Assembly (NCBI GenBank): GCA_016800925.1
Contig: JABCPU010000024.1
Coordinates: 124,001-188,000, forward strand
Length of the DNA stretch: 64,000 bases
DNA from: Suillus spraguei
Taxonomy: Eukaryota > Basidiomycota > Agaricomycetes > Boletales > Suillaceae
Reading direction: 5' to 3'
A program made the translations under genes and the position numbers. The notes under the pieces are model-generated. The model saw only the letters and a program-made list of their open reading frames with translations. It had not been told where the DNA came from and searched no databases. Below are positions 27,677 through 38,821 of the stretch, piece by piece. Within the stretch, counting starts at the first letter, position 1, and the number at the start of each line of letters is the position of its first letter.

Positions 27677-29925
27677 TCAGAATTTCGAAATGACATCGAC
27701 AGACGGACCCAAGCCAGTCAAGCGCGTCAGTGTCTTCTCTGGTGCGTCGGCGAATCGCGGGACAATGCTGCAGGGGAATTTCTCCGGATGACTGAAATAA
27801 CATGAAATCAGCAGATGCCACTGAGGGACAAATGGTTCTCAGCTAACATGATTATGCCAGTGGAGAACTTCGGATTGACTGGGATGTCCATGCCGTGTTC
27901 ATCAACAGCCTTGTGGACCGAGAAACTCGCCAAGATACTTGCGATTGCGATCCAGAGTGACGCGTCCGCGAGATGCCGTCCAACACTAACCAGCAGCTTT
28001 TAACAGAGGGCCAAGGAGGACAAGTTTGTGCTCACCACCTGCGGCGACCCCAGCCAAAGCCTAGAAGCATCGTGTCGTTGGTGAGGGACCCATCTTCATG
28101 GAGAAATCTTTCCGGCCTAAATTCATTAGGACTGGGGTATTTATTTTCATTGCGTGTCATCGCCCTGAAGGTTTGGTCATTTTGGAACATTATCATAAAG
28201 GTTTGGAACCTTCCATGTATTTGCAAATACAAGGACACCTGACAATCCGGGTTGTCAGAGGCTGATGTTCAATCAACATGATACAAACCTTCAGGGATGA
28301 AAAACCCATCGTAGATGTCACTGGTTGTTGTCGCGTGCGGGACGCCTGAGATCACCGTTAGAAGAAGCTTAGAAAGAAGTCGAGTTTTATACAGACCAAA
28401 CGGTACTACGGGGTACCACCTAAGTGTTTCACGAAAAATAGCTTCCACATAAGGCAGTGCTTGTCTATCATCAAAGTTCGGGAGTCTGTCTTTGCCAACA
28501 ACTCGATCAATTTCCGCTTGCGCTTTAGCTTGCGCCTCTGGATGGAGAATCATAGCAAGAAGGAACACGAGCAACGTGGAGGTACTCTGAGCCGAGGCAA
28601 ATTTATCAGTGTGCACAGGTAAAATCAACACTATATCTACCGTTTGAGCCACCGCTGAAGACAAAGAAGAATATGAGCATCGAGGAAATCGAATTATTTA
28701 GTATATATATACTTCCACATGCGATACCAGCGGCCTCTTTGACTGCAATTGCAATGCTGGCTTTCTCTTCATGGTGCTCCATTCTGTTCAAAGTATCAGT
28801 TACGAAGCATGGTGCTGCGTTGCCTGTAGACTGTGTGACTTGTCAGTTTGTGGAACCTCTATTGATCGGCTGATTCACCATCCTCTCTTGGATATAGTCG
28901 AAGGGGAGATTCTTCACATCGCGGCCTGCCTGGTTACACTTCACTGATGCTCGTTTGAATGTAGCACCCGGAAACCAGGTTGGTAGCTGCAGAACTAGAA
29001 CGATCATTAAAACACTAATTCCACACCCTCACTCGGAACTGCCAACATACGGAAAGGGAATGTTTCCATCAACACCGTTGCGCCCGGCGCCAAACCATTG
29101 ACTATAAGATCCCCATATCTTGTTATGGCGTCAACAATATGGTCATCCTTAGCTTTCGGGTCATAATCGCATACAATTGGGAGCACGTATGATATAATAA
29201 ACCTGAAAAACTGTCAGTTTCAAGAGACTGAAAGAAACGGATTGAACTTGACATCTGAAAATGGCTTGGATAATTTCCGGGGTCCTGTAGAAGATTGAAC
29301 AACATTTTGTGGGCAGCACGGAGTTGTACGGCGTGATAAGTGGGTATAGCAGCTTGACGAAATGCCTGATGAAACATTTGACGATGAAGGCGCCACCTAC
29401 TGGACATCAGACACATCAATACGACAGACAATAATTTTCACCTGTCACCGTATGGCATTAACCCCACGTTGAAGTCTGAGGCAAAGCTGAAAATATTTTC
29501 GTGATCGCAGCAGCACACTAAAATGAGACTCACTGTTCGTAAACAATCGACTTTGGTCTATCTGAATATATGGTGGAACGCTCTCCAATAGGTCTTTCGC
29601 GACCCTCTCAGAGTTGATCACAATAACAGGCTTATTGAGCAAACGAGCATAAATGATGTTGCCTGGAGAAAATGTAAGTTTATTACAAACAGATCTCGGT
29701 CAAAATGTGCAAACCATATGTGGATTTCCAGGCATCGAAAGCCAGCCAAGGTCGAGCGGCATCAAGACTGAAAACATTGCCCACTATTGGAAGTGGGGTA
29801 GGACCAGGCGGCAGGGGAGGACGCGAAGGGTCATTAAGCCAATATTTTCGACAATAGCCTAAACAAGCTAGTGCCAAGGCTGATGTGACCAAGTAAACTC
29901 GAAGTCCGGGTCCGTCGTCGAACAT
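27677..29925 (-). pseudogene. Cytochrome P450, copy C (one frameshift)
   Basis: Start at 29925 (MFDDGPGLRVYLVTSALALA) with the same proline hinge and exon layout as copy B. In the exon encoding 'INSERVAKDLLE' one G is missing at about 29582 compared with A and B. The frame turns to 'SVPPYIQIDQS' in place of 'ERSTIYSDRPQS', with no compensating change visible. The downstream parts are well preserved: 'HRQMFHQAFRQA', 'ETLRWYPVVPFG', 'FRPERF' and 'FGWGRRRCVGR'. Helix I reads 'GTVAQT', with Gln in place of the usual Glu/Asp before Thr (B has AAAET), a residue involved in oxygen activation. Together these suggest a decaying copy, although a single-base assembly error at the frameshift cannot be excluded. 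Confidence 0.65.
28165..28213 (-). other. Putative GA-AG intron in P450 copy C
   Basis: Identical in layout to copy B: 49 nt, donor GAAGGT after TG, acceptor TTCAG, needed to join 'FANTW' to 'AMTRNENKYPSP' in frame. Confidence 0.5.
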
Positions 29926-30387
29926 TGTCTGGGTTCCCATTGAGTGCTTAAACCTGAGAGAAAGGTGCGTTGAAGTAACTAGCCTAGGCTCGATATTTAT
30001 CGTAAATATTGGACCTAACCGAAGCAAACAAATTATCTGATTCAGGATGAAATCTCAAACCATGTGTAAGTACCATCAGGGTCCGTGTTTGAACCGCATG
30101 TCTGAGTCAGGTCAGGTGTTCGTAATCCATATTATATTGCTTTATCCACCAATCGCGTTGCTCCTTTAGCAGCGTCGTAAGCTCACTCACCGTAAGCATC
30201 AAACAAGCGTCTTTTGCTGATGCATGTAAGTGGTGGACGAAGAGATCTACATCATGTAAATCTTATTAAGTGCTCGTAAAGCGGAGTTCGATTTGTAATA
30301 AGTATTACAAGTTTGTCTAGCGAAAAATAAATATATTTGAGAAGATCCAAAAGATTATCATAGTATTGTCATAGTAGATTACGAGTC
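29926..30387. other. Spacer between P450 C and RAD1-3
   Basis: The 5' flank of P450 C is more diverged from A and B than those are from each other. AT-rich sequence at 30240-30370 separates it from the truncated RAD1 copy. No gene was seen. Confidence 0.4.
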
Positions 30388-31400
30388 ACTGATTATCATT
30401 CCTTTGTTCCCGTAAGGCCATCTGTACAATCATGATGACGGTTCACAGCAACCTCATACATCTATGCGGTCAATTTTGACGAGTGGGCATTCGACGTCGA
30501 TAATACACAGGCTCCTTCTCAGTTGTCTGCACCTGATATCGCCACATCTTTGAAATCCCTCTGAACACCTTACTTGAATGCTTGAACATTTTTGGAACCG
30601 CGAACACCTAATGCTAATCGTATCGATCAGCACTTCTCCGGTAACAAGAAGCGGTCGAACATACGTCTCACACATGCAGGGACTGGACACCCCTTGACGC
30701 TTGTTCTGTAATATTCAGACTTCCTGACCCGGTCAATCGTACTGATATATTGCAGTGCGGAAGGTTCATCGGGGCCCATGACGACATGTGAGATACCGAC
30801 TTTCGATTCTGAGCCGAACTCAGAGCTCCCATTTGATACTGAACAGATGTTGGGTGCCTCCTCAAGTGTCTCTTTCTACCTTATGCCTTGTTTAGCGCCC
30901 TCAAAATCATTTTCAAGGTCTGTGCAACGGACATCGAGCTTGTGACGCAGCTCAGTCATCGTTCTGGCTCCACGATGCCCTTGCAGAGCTTGATCCATCT
31001 TGCGAAAAAATAACGTCAATTGCCAACCCTGTATCAGATGTGCAGAGCGCGCAAAGAGGCGTCCCCGCTAAACCTTTCTTTCGAATACAGGGAACGGGAG
31101 CATTCGGCAGCACCAAGGTAAAATTCTAACTTTGTTCAGAATTCAGGTTCAAATTAACTGTAGATGGACTATCCGATCGACAGAGGTGTTCTAGAAAGCA
31201 TCTGTGTGTTCACGTAGTATCAGCTTTAGGTATTGTTATTCATTGTGCTGCATGTATCCAGCAATGACTGAGATGCTCGATATTAGCTATCGATCTGCAC
31301 ATATGTTACGCATGCTGCGAGCTTTATAGAACTCAACGAAGACTCTGAGCAGGAGGGTTTGTTGAGTTTGCAGTTCTTAGTGCCCGTGCCAAGGCTATGG
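30388..31400 (+). pseudogene. RAD1/Rec1, copy 3 (heavily degenerate)
   Basis: Homology begins only in the intron before 'TSYIYA', so the first exons are absent. The linker with the Ser run and 'DDASDDE' is deleted (30605), 'PDIDRHATSFEI' is shortened, and bases are missing at several other sites. Recognisable remains include 'NTLLECLNIFGT', 'TGHPLTLVL', 'WLHDALAELDPSCEKITSI'-like codons and 'FRIQGTGAFGSTK'. The C-terminal exon breaks off near 31400. It is the most decayed of the three RAD1 copies, although it sits beside the intact PDX1 gene. Confidence 0.8.
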
Positions 31401-31589
31401 GGTGTTTGTAGCGAGCTATCGGGTTTTCTCAGCGCAAAAGGAGGTAAGGCGTTGTCATTTGTACCTCGGAGACACCAGTCTGTCATTGACTTGTGGTGAA
31501 TTTCGCGTGCACTCATGGTTTTCTGAAATGAATATCAATAGCCCAGAAATCTAAGTAACGTCTACGCAACACAGGCAACAATATAACAT

Positions 31590-32736
31590 TTAGAGTAACC
31601 CATCGAAGTACTTGGCAGTGTTGTCTTGTACCATTGTTGATGATATGGGTATTGACGCAGCCTTTGGTGAAGAGGGTGAAGGAGGGAGGTAGTCGGCGAT
31701 AATGGCATCGAAGGTTGCTGGTGTTGTAAGTACTAACTAGGGCATCAAATGCTTTGCAACATGATTTACAGAAGGATGACTCACCAGGTGCAGACTTCAT
31801 TTTGGCGACTAGGCCGGAGACGATAAGTTGGCGGATGGTAGCACCATCCAATGGCTGGGTGAAGATATGAACAATTGTGATATCAAGTTTGTGAAATGCA
31901 ACATACCTTAACTTCCTCAACCTTTTTTGGCTCTGAAACCTCTTTCTTCGCTTCCTTGAATGTTCCCAGTGGACTCGATGCTCTCCCAAGGTATGCAAGT
32001 ACATCGCCCTTGGTAAGCATGCCGCGAACGCCTGTGCCCGGAATAGCTTCTGCATCAACAACGTTGCCTTCGATCAGGAGGCGTATCACAGATGGCAGTA
32101 AATGCTTCGAGTGCTTCGGTGGTGCGACGCTTTGGAAGCCGTAGGTTGAGGTGCCGGTGCCGGAGGTGGGGGTGGAGCTGCCTGAGTCTCGGACGGTGTA
32201 GAAGGTGCTGGCTTGGACTCTTCCTTGGGTGCCTCAAGGTTCGAGATGTCATCTCCTTCCTCAGCAAGGAGAGCAATGACTTTGCCAACCTGGACGTTCT
32301 TGCTACCGTCTTGGGCCTGCATTGCAGTCAGTACTTGTTTGTTATTACTATGGAATGATTGGACAAACGATAATTTTACCCAAGATGCCATCATCCTGTG
32401 CCTCGACGTCAATGGTTGCCTTGTCCGTTTCCTGTCAAGTCTATGAGGTTCGTGTGCGAACGGAAACACGCGAAGTTCATACAATTTCTAGTAGAACGTC
32501 TCCTGCGGAGAAGGACTCGCCTTCCCTCTTCTTCCACGAGGAAATGCCTCCTTCTGTCATAGTCGGCGACATGGCTGGCATCTCCAAGTTGGTGATGGCA
32601 TACCGGACCCTCGTCTGGTGCAAAGCTGAGAAGAACAGTTATTTATGAGTTTTGACAGAATTTAAGCACACAAACTTCTGCGCTGATTTCGCGCCAAAGA
32701 GCGAGCAAGGCTCAATGTTTGAAGAGCAGGCCGCAT
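31590..32736 (-). CDS. PDX1: Pyruvate dehydrogenase complex protein X (E3-binding protein)
   Basis: Structural component that docks dihydrolipoamide dehydrogenase (E3) onto the mitochondrial pyruvate dehydrogenase core. The start at 32736 gives a basic presequence [20 protein letters not shown]. The lipoyl domain follows: '[20 protein letters not shown]', '[18 protein letters not shown]' (lipoyl Lys in ETDKA) and '[15 protein letters not shown]'. A Pro/Ala-rich linker precedes the E3-binding domain ('[20 protein letters not shown]', '[15 protein letters not shown]'). The short C-terminus '[15 protein letters not shown]' ending 'AKYFDGLL' is typical of fungal Pdx1 and lacks the E2 acetyltransferase domain. 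Stop at 31590. It is tail-to-tail with RAD1-3, and its last exon is the piece carried into units 1 and 2. Confidence 0.9.
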
Positions 32737-33075
32737 TGTGAGGATGACGGTCGACGAAACGTACGACGGTGAGCAAACTGTGAGCCGATTTATTAATCTC
32801 AAATTCCATGACACGGTATTCAATTCGTGGGAGTTATTGACCCCTTCGATGCAAAGCTTGTACCTCCTCTCATCCACCCTGACCTCCATCCTCGCTTACC
32901 CAGATCATCATATCAACGCAGGAGGATTCACTTGAAAAAATCACATTCTGAGACACGTCTAAAATTTCAGCAAACACGACCAGCGACATAGAATTTTCGT
33001 CTCTGAACCGATTTCTTCCCGCAATCTACGTACTTGTGTTTGGAAGCTAGAGTGGTAGACAGTGTTCTCTGTGGT
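32737..33075. promoter_or_regulatory. Divergent promoter region PDX1 / EAF1
   Basis: 339 bp between the start codons of PDX1 (-) and EAF1 (+). No specific factor site was identified. Confidence 0.5.
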
Positions 33076-36000
33076 ATGCCATCGCTGTCAATTGAAGCTC
33101 TTGTGGAGGAACGTGTGGCACAGCTCGAGTGAGTGCAATATACTCGATACCACTGCACATTGTTTACGATAGTATGCGTGCAGAGCAATCTCACAACGCC
33201 GAAATGAACTCCTTCGTGAAATGTACCGTATGATGAGGAGACGACAGAACGCAGGCTGTATATCCATGTTTGACTACGAGGACGAAGATGGACTTCAGGA
33301 TTGGTTAGATAAATACGATCTCGACGAAAAGTCCGTGATTTTCACCAATTTTCTTCGTTAACATGCTCATCCCCGCCAGTCCCGATTCGGGTATGGTGTC
33401 AAATATTCTACCGAGCGAACTGTGTGCCACCTCATTATCTCCAACTGCTGATGAATTTAAATTAATAGACCTGCCGGACGTCATCGACGTAGATTCACCC
33501 ATGTCAGAGCCTCCTGCTTCACCTCGTTCCGAATCATCTATATTATTTCAAGTTGCAGAATCCGATGACCCCTTGGCCGCATCGATACCGGAAGGGTCAC
33601 CTCCCCGCGCCACTCCGATGTCACACAAACGCACGAGACCAGACGATGAACCGGATGAACTGAATCTCGTAGCTCTTTCGCGGTCGCCGTCTCAGCGATC
33701 AGTCAGTCGTCGCAGTCATTCCCTGACCCACCATACGTCTTGCTCGAAATCTCGTACATTCTCGCCGCGTTCTCCTCAACCTGTAAATACCGCACTTGAT
33801 GAGGTCACTGAAGCCCAGGAAGTACTTGTCGACTTGGAGGAGAGAATGGACGTATCCATGGAGGAAGCTAGAGAACCCTCACCCGATCTCGTCCTTCCAT
33901 CGTCTTCGCCTGACCATAAAATTACTCCTCGCACCATAGTCTATACCACTGTAGATGTCGCATCTATCCAGCCTTCCCTCCTAATTCCCACCCCCACGTC
34001 TCCAGTGGCTGATCCGGCATTCAGCTTCGACGAGGCCGAGAGCGAGCCGCCTGAGGAGACACCGTCTGCTGCCTCAACACCTGTGGATGCTCCACGGCAT
34101 CAAAGTCAACAGCATCATCATCATTTCAACCCCGCTTACACTCTACCTCCGATTAAATCATTGCCTCCTGAATATGCCCGCAAGGGTAAGTCTGCCAAAC
34201 AGAAAAAGCGAGACAAGGATCGCGACAAAACAGACGGAAAAATTAAGGATGAATGGGCACCCATGGGTCTGATCAAGTGGGGTGCAACCATCCGCGCAAA
34301 CCCCATCTGGAAGAAGGTCTCCCGTGCTACCAAGTGCTTGAGCACGCGTGACTGGGGCGTAGGTCATGTAAATCTGTCCTAGGTGAAGTACTCATGAGTA
34401 TATAGGTTGCCATTGCCGAGTTAAGGCTCACGCGCGCCCTTGAACGCGTTGAAAGTCTTGAAAATGTCGCAAAGTGGAGTTATAGGCAACCCAAAAGACA
34501 AAAGAACCTCGGAGGTCTGACCAAGACTCACTGGGACTATCTTATGGACGAAATGGTAAGATCTCTGCTATTCTTGTGGCGCATCTGGTTCACGTTCTAG
34601 TCAGAAATGGATGCGCGTTGATTTTCGGGAGGAACGACGCTGGAAATATGTTCTTGCGTTTAACCTGTCGACTGCAGTGCTGGAGTGGCATGATGTGGGC
34701 AGTCGTGAGGAGAGGGTTAGGCTTGGCATATGCGTTTTGTGGAAGCGACCCAGGTCTTCTCAAAATGCTCCTGCGGAAGATGTAGACATGGACTCGCGGC
34801 CTGCAGAGCACAATGGGTATACCCCTATGGCGGACGAGTCCGATGGCGATGAGGAGGAGGGAGAGGCGGAGCAAAGAGATATCACGGACATTCTAGAATC
34901 GCGCAACGCTTTGGAAGAAGCACTGGATGGAACAGGATCTAACGAGTCCACGGACAGTAGTCAGCATCAGACTCCAGGTCCCGACCATGTTCAGCCCAAA
35001 GTTGAAGATGTTGAAGATCCTTCAGCTCTGCAGGATTCGAATATGATGAATGTGGACATGCAGCAAGAAGACCAGGCCAAGGTCGAGAGCGATGATCAGA
35101 CTGGTCTCAAGGTGCATTCGACAGACCCCAATCTTGCCTCGCGGCAAAATACGCAGCCCGATGCTGCTCCTGCGGGATCACCATCCAAAGCGTCTAAGGC
35201 GAGTTTGTATGCACCGCTCAGAGAGCAGATCGCATACTCGGACGAGCGAAAGCTTTTCCTTGAAGATAACGACCTCATCCTTGTCAAAGCACTCTGTGAT
35301 CTGACCACAGATGACTCTGGTATTGAGTCATCGCTACCCATCCCTGATCTGTCGGACATTTTCCCCGACCTTCAACCACTTGGTATGCCAGATGTTGCTT
35401 CTGGCTCGAACGAGGGCAAGAAGAAGGATAAGAAGTCGGGAGAAGATAACAGGCGTGTTGAGGATGCTGGGTTCACGAAGATGGCACCGTTGGGTCGGTT
35501 TATGCATTCCAAGCCGACGCTTCTTGGGCCTTTGCAACCTGCTAGGCATTGGGTGAATGGGGAGTGGATCTTCGCTGAGGAAGCAGCCGTAGCTGTGGAT
35601 TTCGATAGCGCAATTGGGAAGACAGTGGATGATACTGCTTCAGGTAAAGTCGCCGTGAGAAAGTGACAGTGACGTTGAATGTTATTCGCAGACCTTTTTG
35701 AGGGCAATAGACCATCCGCAGTCGGCTTTGGACTGCCATCAAAAGACGGCAAGAAGCGTTCAGAGCATCTTTGGAGCTCAGATGAAGACTCCCTTCTCAA
35801 AACTATTGTAGAAAGATATCCCAATAACTGGCTGCTAGTTGCGGACTCATTCAACTCCTCGCGCATTACTATTTCCACCGACAAACGAACTCCTTGGGAA
35901 TGCTTCGAGCGTTGGAGTAGCCGTTTTGGTAGTGGACACAGGCTCCATTCTGACGTCAATTCCCCTGTCAACGCAGAGCGAACGCCGCCACCAGCATCAA

Positions 36001-37226
36001 CCTCAGCTCAAGGACAGATGACCACAAGAGGCGTTAAGCGATTAGCTAGTATGTCAGTTACACAGAACCAAAGCCCTGGAGCCGGCCTGACGTCTGACAC
36101 CAAAAAACGGCGGAGGCACACATTCATGTATGAGACAATGCGCAAAGCCGCGAAGAAGCGCGAAGCAGCACAAAAAGCGTCCAGTGAGCTTTGTTCGTTC
36201 CTTACAATTTTCCAGCACTTACGGTTCGTGTCAATTCAGTGAATCAGCGAAAGGCATCCAACATCCATGATACCCATGGGCAATATCAGAAAATGCCAAA
36301 ACTGACTCCAGCTGAACTCAGTCGTATGAAGTATGAGAAAGAGTCAAGGGAGCAACAAGAACTACTTCTTGCCCGACGTCGCCACGAGGAACTTACCCGT
36401 CAGGCAATGATGCAGCGTGATCCAAGGCTGCAAGCCGCCGCAGCCGCAGCCGGTGTATGTGTTCTAATCTCATCTTTCTTCAGGCGCTATTCTGACGGCG
36501 AGTCGCTAGCAACCCCAGCAGGCGGCGGCGGCTGCAGCAGCAACAGCAGCCCAGCAACAACAGCCAAATGGGACGCCGAGACCAGCAGTTCAGCCCGCCC
36601 AAGCTGTCCCGCAAATACGGAATCAGCCCGTGGCACAGGTCAATATCTCTCAGCAGCAGAGAATACCAACACCGATGGCTTCGGCGGCCGTTGCAGGGAC
36701 TCGTATATCTCCTCAGCACTTGCTGCAAGCTCAAGCTGCCCAAGCTCGTGCTATCGCTGCAGCCGCACAGGCCCAAGCCCAAGCACAGTCCCAAGCACCA
36801 GTACAAGGTAGCCCTGTTCCTACAATCAACGGACTTCCTGCCGGCGCCCATCTGTCACCTCCATATCAGTCGCGGGCTGCAACATCATCGCCTGGCGCAG
36901 CAACACAAGCAACTCCTCCACGTAACATAGGCACGCCATCCAACGCTGCCTCTCCCAGACCAGCCTCCGCGCAACCGCAACTGCCCATGCAGCCTCCTCA
37001 GATGCTTGGTAATACCGTTCCGCGGCAGGCTCATTACTTCCCGGTGGTGCCTACGCTTCCAAGCGGTCAATTCACACAGGAACAGATGGACCAGGCCCTT
37101 CGGTTGATGCAGGTCAGCTAACTTCGTTCAATGATAGGGTGAGCCGTTAATAATGGTGCATTTCTATAGCATCGGACTACTTTGGCTCAGGCACAGCAGA
37201 ATAGCCAATATCCCTCGCAGACGTGA
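33076..37226 (+). CDS. EAF1: NuA4 histone acetyltransferase scaffold Eaf1/Vid21 (HSA + SANT)
   Basis: Platform subunit of the nuclear NuA4 acetyltransferase complex. The first exon at 33076 (MPSLSIEALVEERVAQLE) joins 'AISQRRNELLREMYRMMRRR' and then a long acidic, Ser/Pro-rich region. The HSA domain lies at about 34490-34720 ('TKTHWDYLMDEM' then 'KWMRVDFREERRWKYVLAFN') and binds actin and Arp4. The Myb/SANT-like domain at 35740-35930 reads 'HLWSSDEDSLLKTIVERYPN' and 'TPWECFERWSSRFG'. The C-terminal third is Gln/Ala/Pro-rich low complexity (36420-37120), with 'GQFTQEQMDQALRLMQ' near the end. A last small exon ends at TGA 37224-37226. No ATPase domain is present, as expected for fungal Eaf1. Exon limits in the Gln-rich part are the least certain. 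Confidence 0.88.
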
Positions 37227-37903
37227 TATCGCTTAGTATGTACATTGGCTGCTCCTGTTCCATATAGTTTATGAGTACATGTATTGGAGGGTGTTACCTG
37301 GATTCATGTGTCAGTCTTAAGATAGGCCTCAAGCAGTTTCTGCAAACATCACGTGATGTAACGAGGGTTTGTATAGAATATCTTATTGGGTAACTTGGAA
37401 AATGTTTGGTATATGATAGTCCGCCTAATATGGAAGTCATTCGATACTATCATTCACGATATGCCATATGGCTATTGCCCAGACTGGATGGATTGACGCA
37501 CAACCTGCCGGACCGGACTTTCGTACCCTCCCAACTTGGGATCAAACCTACTCATGCTTGAAGCAGCAGCTTGCGTTCTATTTTTCCCTGGGCGTTCTCA
37601 CCGGTGATACGGCTCGTAGGGACAGATTTATTGTTCATTCGTTCCAGAATCGCCTAAGTACAGCGTCACATCGAACTCAATCATTGCTGCCTCAGAAACG
37701 TTTGGGGGAAGGGGTTCATGATAGTAGCGCTTCAATAATAAAGTCTTGAGGGACCAAGACTGCGCGGACGAGTGGAAGCCGAATCTCAGCAACTTGACTT
37801 GGCCTGAGTGATCCTGTTGGCTTGATCAGTCAGGCATAAATTAGCTCGTCGTCAACAAGATCATGGAAAAATTACACTCACTCACTCAGAATTTGTGGCC
37901 TGC
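37227..37903. other. Intergenic, about 680 bp
   Basis: Holds EAF1 3' UTR sequence. An open frame at 37468-37749 has no recognised similarity, and I do not call it a gene. Confidence 0.4.
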
Positions 37904-38821
37904 CTACATCAGAGACATACTTTTCACATTGATTTGAACACAGGTGGTAGGGCAATACGTCACAATGTATCCATAATTACTTGACTTACACTTTGCAGCA
38001 TGAGATCTCCAACAGTCTCCTCGTGTAAAATATCCCAAGCACCCGATGCACTGAAATGTCTCGTGAAAGTGTTTGCGCAGGGTGTGTCGTGCCACAGCAG
38101 CCTTTTGCATCGTGGCGTGACACCCGGCCCATGTACAAGGGACAATGCTGGTGTCACCCCCACGAGTAATCCTATGCCATTTCTGCGCATGACGCTTGAT
38201 TGAAGCCTTCTCAGCTTTCACCCAGAGGCCGCATGGTGAGTCAGTGCGAAGGCATTTTCCGACGGTTATTATATCATCGTTGGTTTCCTTATCTGGAAGA
38301 TCTATGAGAAGGCCATCGATGTAGAAAACCTGAAGAGAAGCTGATTGCTGAGCACCACGCCCACCGAATGACTCTGCGGTCGACTCTGAGGTACGCATAA
38401 TGCCGTCTTCGTATCTCGGAGCAATGATATTGCTTCCGTATGATGAGATGCCGTGGAAAAACCGTGATGCTGTGTCCCGCCGCAATGGCACAGGATTTCC
38501 ATCCGGAATTTCACCTGAAATTTGAGCAGGCGAACCGGCATCCAACATGTAACGGTCATTCGTAAAGCTCCTTGTGCTAGATAAGGAAATTGAAAGGGAA
38601 AAAAATGAGCCTTGGTGAAACGCCACGCACAAACTTGAATACCTTGCGCCAACGCCAGAAGGTAGAGTTACGTTGCCTTCGTAGCTCTGAGCAGTAGCAT
38701 TAATCGTGTATGATGGTACAGCCATTGTCGGAGGCTGAAATGCCGTGTCCTGCAGCGGTTGCATAGAATCTTCGACAAGAAAAACTCTATTTAAAATACC
38801 AGCTGGCAATTGAGCAGTCAA
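37904..38821 (-). CDS. C2H2-type zinc-finger protein (possible transcription factor)
   Basis: About 305 codons open in one frame. The C-terminal part holds Cys/His pairs: 'CLRTDSPCGLWV...IKRHAQKWH', 'CTWAGCHATMQKAAVARHTL' followed by RKH, and 'FQCIGCLGYFTRGDCWRSH' followed by AAKC. These are two or three adjacent fingers of a kind common in agaricomycetes. The N-terminal half is low in known features. Some of it may be intron, since a plausible donor (GGCGCAAG/GTATTC) and acceptor (CTAG) occur around 38650 and 38580. A related exon-like segment upstream (38900-39000, with 'APFDGNLKGY') suggests that the true start lies further right. The target is unknown. Confidence 0.55.
   Translation of the reverse strand: MTAQLPAGILNRVFLVEDSMQPLQDTAFQPPTMAVPSYTINATAQSYEGNVTLPSGVGARYSSLCVAFHQGSFFSLSISLSSTRSFTNDRYMLDAGSPAQISGEIPDGNPVPLRRDTASRFFHGISSYGSNIIAPRYEDGIMRTSESTAESFGGRGAQQSASLQVFYIDGLLIDLPDKETNDDIITVGKCLRTDSPCGLWVKAEKASIKRHAQKWHRITRGGDTSIVPCTWAGCHATMQKAAVARHTLRKHFHETFQCIGCLGYFTRGDCWRSHAAKCKSSNYGYIVTYCPTTCVQINVKSMSLM

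Larger units (their letters stand above)
27540..31775. repeat. Tandem segmental duplication, unit 3 (borders the full PDX1 gene)
   Basis: Third copy of the module. Here the PDX1 part continues into a complete gene, so this is the ancestral right-hand border, and units 1 and 2 carry only the truncated 3' end. Confidence 0.8.

Noticed and set aside
37468..37749. 93-codon plus-strand frame
   Set aside because: No recognised domain, no intron support and no clear promoter; probably a chance open frame.
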